Positions 61,407 to 64,000 of a DNA stretch of 64,000 bases are shown one piece after another. Position 1 is the stretch's first letter. Each line of letters starts with the position of its first letter. The stretch is from the NCBI GenBank assembly GCA_045110475.1, contig JBGCGC010000005.1, positions 99,773 to 163,772 of the forward strand, given 5' to 3'. The notes under the pieces are model-generated. The model did no database searches. It had not been told where the DNA came from and was given only the letters and a program-made list of their open reading frames with translations. The stretch comes from Granulosicoccus sp045110475. GTDB taxonomy: Bacteria > Pseudomonadota > Gammaproteobacteria > Granulosicoccales > Granulosicoccaceae. A program made the position numbers and the translations under genes.

Positions 61407-62105
61407 TTAAAGAAACGGCGTGCAAAACGTCGGAAACAGCAAAAAAGCGGGGCCCATTTCGTCGGGTATCGCAGTTGCAAACCAGTAACCTTCGCTTGCT
61501 TCCAGATAATCCTGCACGCCAATATCCAGATACTCGTTGTCTTCAGTGACATAGTCGTACATTACATTCGCTGTCAGGTTGGCATTGCCTGCCTCCGCCA
61601 GAGTACAACCCACCTGACAGGGCCCGGCATTCGTTACCACAAGGATGTCACTCACCAGCACGCCTTCCGGAAAAGGTGTTCCGAGCAACGACCATTGTTC
61701 CCCCTCCCCGGTCGGCAAAGCAATCTCGTAACAACCGATGGGAGAGGCGCACAGCACCGGTAGTGTCAGCGGTACCGTACGAGCGTCAAGGTTTACCTCC
61801 ATTTCTATGGCCGATTGCTCGCTATGCTGGATCCAGAATGCGTCACCTGGATTCAGAGTCGTGCCGATATCGGGAACCGCATAGGCTTGTGTGTCCGAAT
61901 CGAACAGAAAAATAGCCCACGTGTCGTCGTAATCGCTCGCTTCCAATTGCCCGTCGAACAATTCAGCGATTGATTGATCAGAGTCGCCTGGCACTGAAAT
62001 CAGGTGCCAGAGGTTGGATTCGAGGGTAAGTGAAAAAGCAGGCCCAACGTGCAGAGTCAACAAGCCGAAAGTTACAGCCGCGATTCGACGAGATAGTGGT
62101 GTCAT
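61407..62105 (-). CDS. Secreted stand-alone two-half W/C domain protein
   Basis: 232 aa: a signal peptide (about 1-25) followed by nothing but the domain that is also attached to the GH16, SGNH and matrixin proteins. Half one: LWHLISVPG, ELFDGQL, DTWAIFLFD, LNPGDAFWI. Half two: CYEIALP, WSLLGTPFPEG, GPCQVGCTLAEAG, DYLEASEGYWF. The Cys pattern C-x3-C in GPCQVGC and the W-x-L-x-G-x-P repeat occur in the others as well. As an independent protein it shows that the domain folds on its own; a glycan- or matrix-binding role is a guess. Confidence 0.78.
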   Translation of the reverse strand: MTPLSRRIAAVTFGLLTLHVGPAFSLTLESNLWHLISVPGDSDQSIAELFDGQLEASDYDDTWAIFLFDSDTQAYAVPDIGTTLNPGDAFWIQHSEQSAIEMEVNLDARTVPLTLPVLCASPIGCYEIALPTGEGEQWSLLGTPFPEGVLVSDILVVTNAGPCQVGCTLAEAGNANLTANVMYDYVTEDNEYLDIGVQDYLEASEGYWFATAIPDEMGPAFLLFPTFCTPFL

Positions 62106-62357
62106 TAGTTACATCTTTTGACTGAGTGCAGGATAAGTACACCACAGTCACCAACAATGATCAGTTACCAAACGTATAACGAAGGAGGTAGATTTATTGC
62201 TACAGCTGGCAGCTCTTGGGTACCGGAAAAAGCACAGACTCTGGACTAACCGTTACACGTTCGGAATCTCTTGCCAACGTTTAAATCCTCTTGCTCGCAT
62301 GCATCTCGATTGACCAGAACAGGGTTGATGCCTGCTCTGGAAGACCACTCACTACCT

Positions 62358-62762
62358 CTATTTTGACCCCGCTCCGGAAATGGTAAGCGCGTCGAGTGTA
62401 GCGCCACCATCAATTAACGCTTTTACCCAGAGCGGTTGGCGTCCTCGCCCCGTCCACGTCTGATCGGGGTTATCAGGGTGTTGATATTTCGGAGCTACCT
62501 TGGCGCGAGCCTTTGAACGCTTGGAGCCCTTTGGACGCTTCGGACGCCTGGCAGCAATTTTTTTAGTGCTATCGCCAGTTTGCCTGACACTGGCATCTGC
62601 TATCAGCTCGTGCAGTTCAAATCCGTTTTGTCTGGCGACAATCGCCATTTTAGCCAGGGTTGCTTTCTTGTCGCGCTTCTCTGCAGTTTCAATCGCCTTA
62701 TCTATTTTCTTTCGCTCTTTTTTCAACTTCTCTAAAGACCAGCTTGAATAACCTTGCGGCAT
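62358..62762 (-). CDS. H-NS family histone-like nucleoid-structuring protein
   Basis: 134 aa. An N-terminal coiled coil (LEKLKKERKKIDKAIETAEKR) suits dimer formation. A basic linker (residues about 68-90, PKRPKGSKRSKARAK) leads to the C-terminal DNA-binding motif KYQHPDNPDQTWTGRGRQP, where TWTGRGRQP is the AT-hook-like core of H-NS. It would silence AT-rich DNA. Because the curli leader and the low-GC glycan block in this window are AT-rich, they are natural candidate targets. AAGGGAAAAAAT lies just before the ATG. Confidence 0.9.
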   Translation of the reverse strand: MPQGYSSWSLEKLKKERKKIDKAIETAEKRDKKATLAKMAIVARQNGFELHELIADASVRQTGDSTKKIAARRPKRPKGSKRSKARAKVAPKYQHPDNPDQTWTGRGRQPLWVKALIDGGATLDALTISGAGSK

Positions 62763-63066
62763 ACTATTTTTTCCCTTGAAGAAATTGCCTGTGTCGGCGC
62801 CTATATATTAACGCTAAAGGATTGCCAGTAGCACCTGTATGTTTTTCGTTACGATTTTTATTGCCGTAACCCCCCGCTTTTGAGGAATAGCTATTGGCGG
62901 TATTATTCACAAGGCACACCATCATTAATGAGCTTAATGTAATCCCTTGAACAGCACGCCTGCGACGTTGCTTATTGGGTCTATAATATCGACCAACATG
63001 GCGAGCAATGCGATTTGATTGTTTGATTTTTTATCTGTTTACTGACAAGGAACTTACAAAGCCACG
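62763..63066. other. Divergent promoter region of the H-NS and 63067 genes
   Basis: 304 bases, AT-rich in places (62835-62900, 63010-63050). No hairpin or RNA gene was recognised. Confidence 0.35.
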
Positions 63067-64000
63067 ATGGATAAGCTAACAACACCAATTCATAACCTCA
63101 GCATAGCTAAAGGGCTTGTTGCAAGCGCCGTGATAATGACCTTAAGCAGCAATGCGCTGGCGCAGGTCAGGCAATCGCACCAGTGCCTGCGCGATGGCAC
63201 AACAAGGCTGGTACAACTAAACACCACCTCAGATTCTGGCGTACCTTGTGAAGTTGCGTATCTCAAACCTACCGAGGGATTGCCAGACGCCAGCCTGTGG
63301 CGTGCAATGCACGACGCCGATTTTTGCCGGCAAAAATACGATGCCTTTATTGTCAAACTTGAATCTAAACTTGGCTGGGCGTGTGAATCAACTGATCCTG
63401 CTCAACAACGTGTTGCAGCACCTAAGGTCAACGATGATGCTTTACCAGTAACGGCACAGGCGCAAAGCTCGTTGGACATAACAACCAAGGCAGAGCCAGT
63501 GTTGCCACGATCAGCCGAGCTGGAAGCGCAGCGTAAGGCTGAGGCGGATGTACTTGCTGCGGCTGAGCTGGAAGCGCAGCGTAAGGCTGAGGCGGATGTA
63601 CTTGCGGCAGTCAAGCTCGAAGCGCAGCGCAAGGCTGAGGCAGATGCACTTGCTGCGGCTGAGCTGGAAGCGCAGCGTAAGGCTGAGGCTGATGCACTTG
63701 CGGCAGCCGAGCTGGAAGCACAGCGTCAGGCTGAGGCGGATGCACTTGCTGTGGCTGAGCTGGAAGCGCAGCGTAAGATTGAGGAGGATAAACTTGCGTT
63801 AGCCACTTTGGCTGCTGCCAAGCCTTCCGCACCGCTTGAAAATCAACAACCATTAGATCCACTTCAGGACCAACCAGCATCACAAGCTGCCATAGACACG
63901 CAGCGTGCCGAGAAGGCGCGCCTGGCATTGAACACGGCCCCGTCTGCGGCGCTACCCAAATCCACACGTGGTCCGGACGCGCCAGAGAAGTTTGGACTGG
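63067..64000 (+). CDS. Exported protein with Ala/Glu-rich 16-residue helical repeats, 3' end beyond window
   Basis: 311 codons are open from the ATG at 63067 to the end of the window, so the gene is truncated by the window edge. A signal peptide (about 1-35, ending ALA-Q) precedes a small Cys-containing region (about 36-118; CLRDG, VPCEVAYL, DFCRQKY, WACES). Residues 150-245 are six repeats of 16 residues with the pattern AELEAQRKAEADxLAA, strongly alpha-helical and highly charged, as in TolA- or IgA-like spacer helices. A Pro/Ala/Gln linker follows. The function is unknown; the helix would act as a periplasmic spacer. Confidence 0.8.
   Translation, partial: MDKLTTPIHNLSIAKGLVASAVIMTLSSNALAQVRQSHQCLRDGTTRLVQLNTTSDSGVPCEVAYLKPTEGLPDASLWRAMHDADFCRQKYDAFIVKLESKLGWACESTDPAQQRVAAPKVNDDALPVTAQAQSSLDITTKAEPVLPRSAELEAQRKAEADVLAAAELEAQRKAEADVLAAVKLEAQRKAEADALAAAELEAQRKAEADALAAAELEAQRQAEADALAVAELEAQRKIEEDKLALATLAAAKPSAPLENQQPLDPLQDQPASQAAIDTQRAEKARLALNTAPSAALPKSTRGPDAPEKFGL
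63514..63801 (+). repeat. Six tandem 48-bp coding repeats
   Basis: Units begin GCCGAGCTGGAAGCGCAGCG and recur exactly every 48 bases, with a few third-position and some codon changes in units 3, 5 and 6. The repeat lies inside the 63067 gene and keeps the frame. Near identity of units 1, 2 and 4 suggests recent slippage or recombination. Confidence 0.9.

Noticed and set aside
63514..63801. Regularly spaced repeats as a possible CRISPR array
   Set aside because: The units are contiguous 48-bp coding repeats without spacers and lie in one open frame.

Overview
The window reads as chromosomal DNA of a Gram-negative, probably aquatic or marine gammaproteobacterium. Reasons are the lipoprotein and signal-peptide types, a curli (CsgB/E/F/G) secretion set, Wzx/Wzy glycan assembly genes, an H-NS-type protein and many secreted polysaccharide-active proteins. 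A Granulosicoccus-like lineage is a guess and cannot be proven from the sequence. I saw no rRNA, tRNA, CRISPR array, intact insertion sequence or prophage. Almost everything concerns the cell surface: glycan synthesis and modification, secreted hydrolases and adhesive fibres.

Layout. 1-7.5 kb: the start of an aminotransferase, a tandem GH16 glucanase, an SGNH esterase and a beta-helix lipoprotein. 7.8-16.1 kb: first glycan block (sugar-phosphate transferase, methyltransferases, GT2, DegT aminotransferase, Wzy with a long tail, Wzx). 16.2-21.3 kb: a five-gene minus-strand cassette with an NTP_transf_5 nucleotidyltransferase, a DegT aminotransferase, a PqqD-HprK fusion, a 62-aa precursor-like peptide and a di-iron hydroxylase. 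21.6-26.1 kb: lipoproteins and a matrixin-like protease. 26.4-37.3 kb: second, partly low-GC glycan block (three sulfotransferases, epimerase, glycosyltransferases, acetyltransferase, NodB deacetylase, Wzy, Wzx). 37.5-43.3 kb: large secreted repeat proteins and a carbohydrate esterase. 43.9-50.8 kb: a curli locus with a 919-aa curlin and a CsgG carrying a C-terminal SPOR-like domain. 51.3-60.9 kb: sugar-nucleotide genes, including a UDP-sulfoquinovose synthase homologue, two CapD/WbpM-type dehydratases, an N-formyltransferase-like enzyme, a WecA-like and a PglC-like initiating transferase. 61.4-64 kb: a secreted protein, an H-NS homologue and a truncated protein with 48-bp coding repeats.

How it fits together (inference). 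Two Wzx/Wzy pairs and several priming enzymes suggest two surface glycans. Sulfotransferases plus a sulfoquinovose-type enzyme predict that at least one is strongly anionic. The curli fibres and large repeat proteins would complete an adhesive matrix. The secreted hydrolases could act on that matrix or on algal polysaccharides. A two-half Trp/Cys-rich domain recurs in four secreted proteins spread over 60 kb and is the most unfamiliar protein module here. Palindromic repeat elements sit between convergent genes, where they may end transcription.
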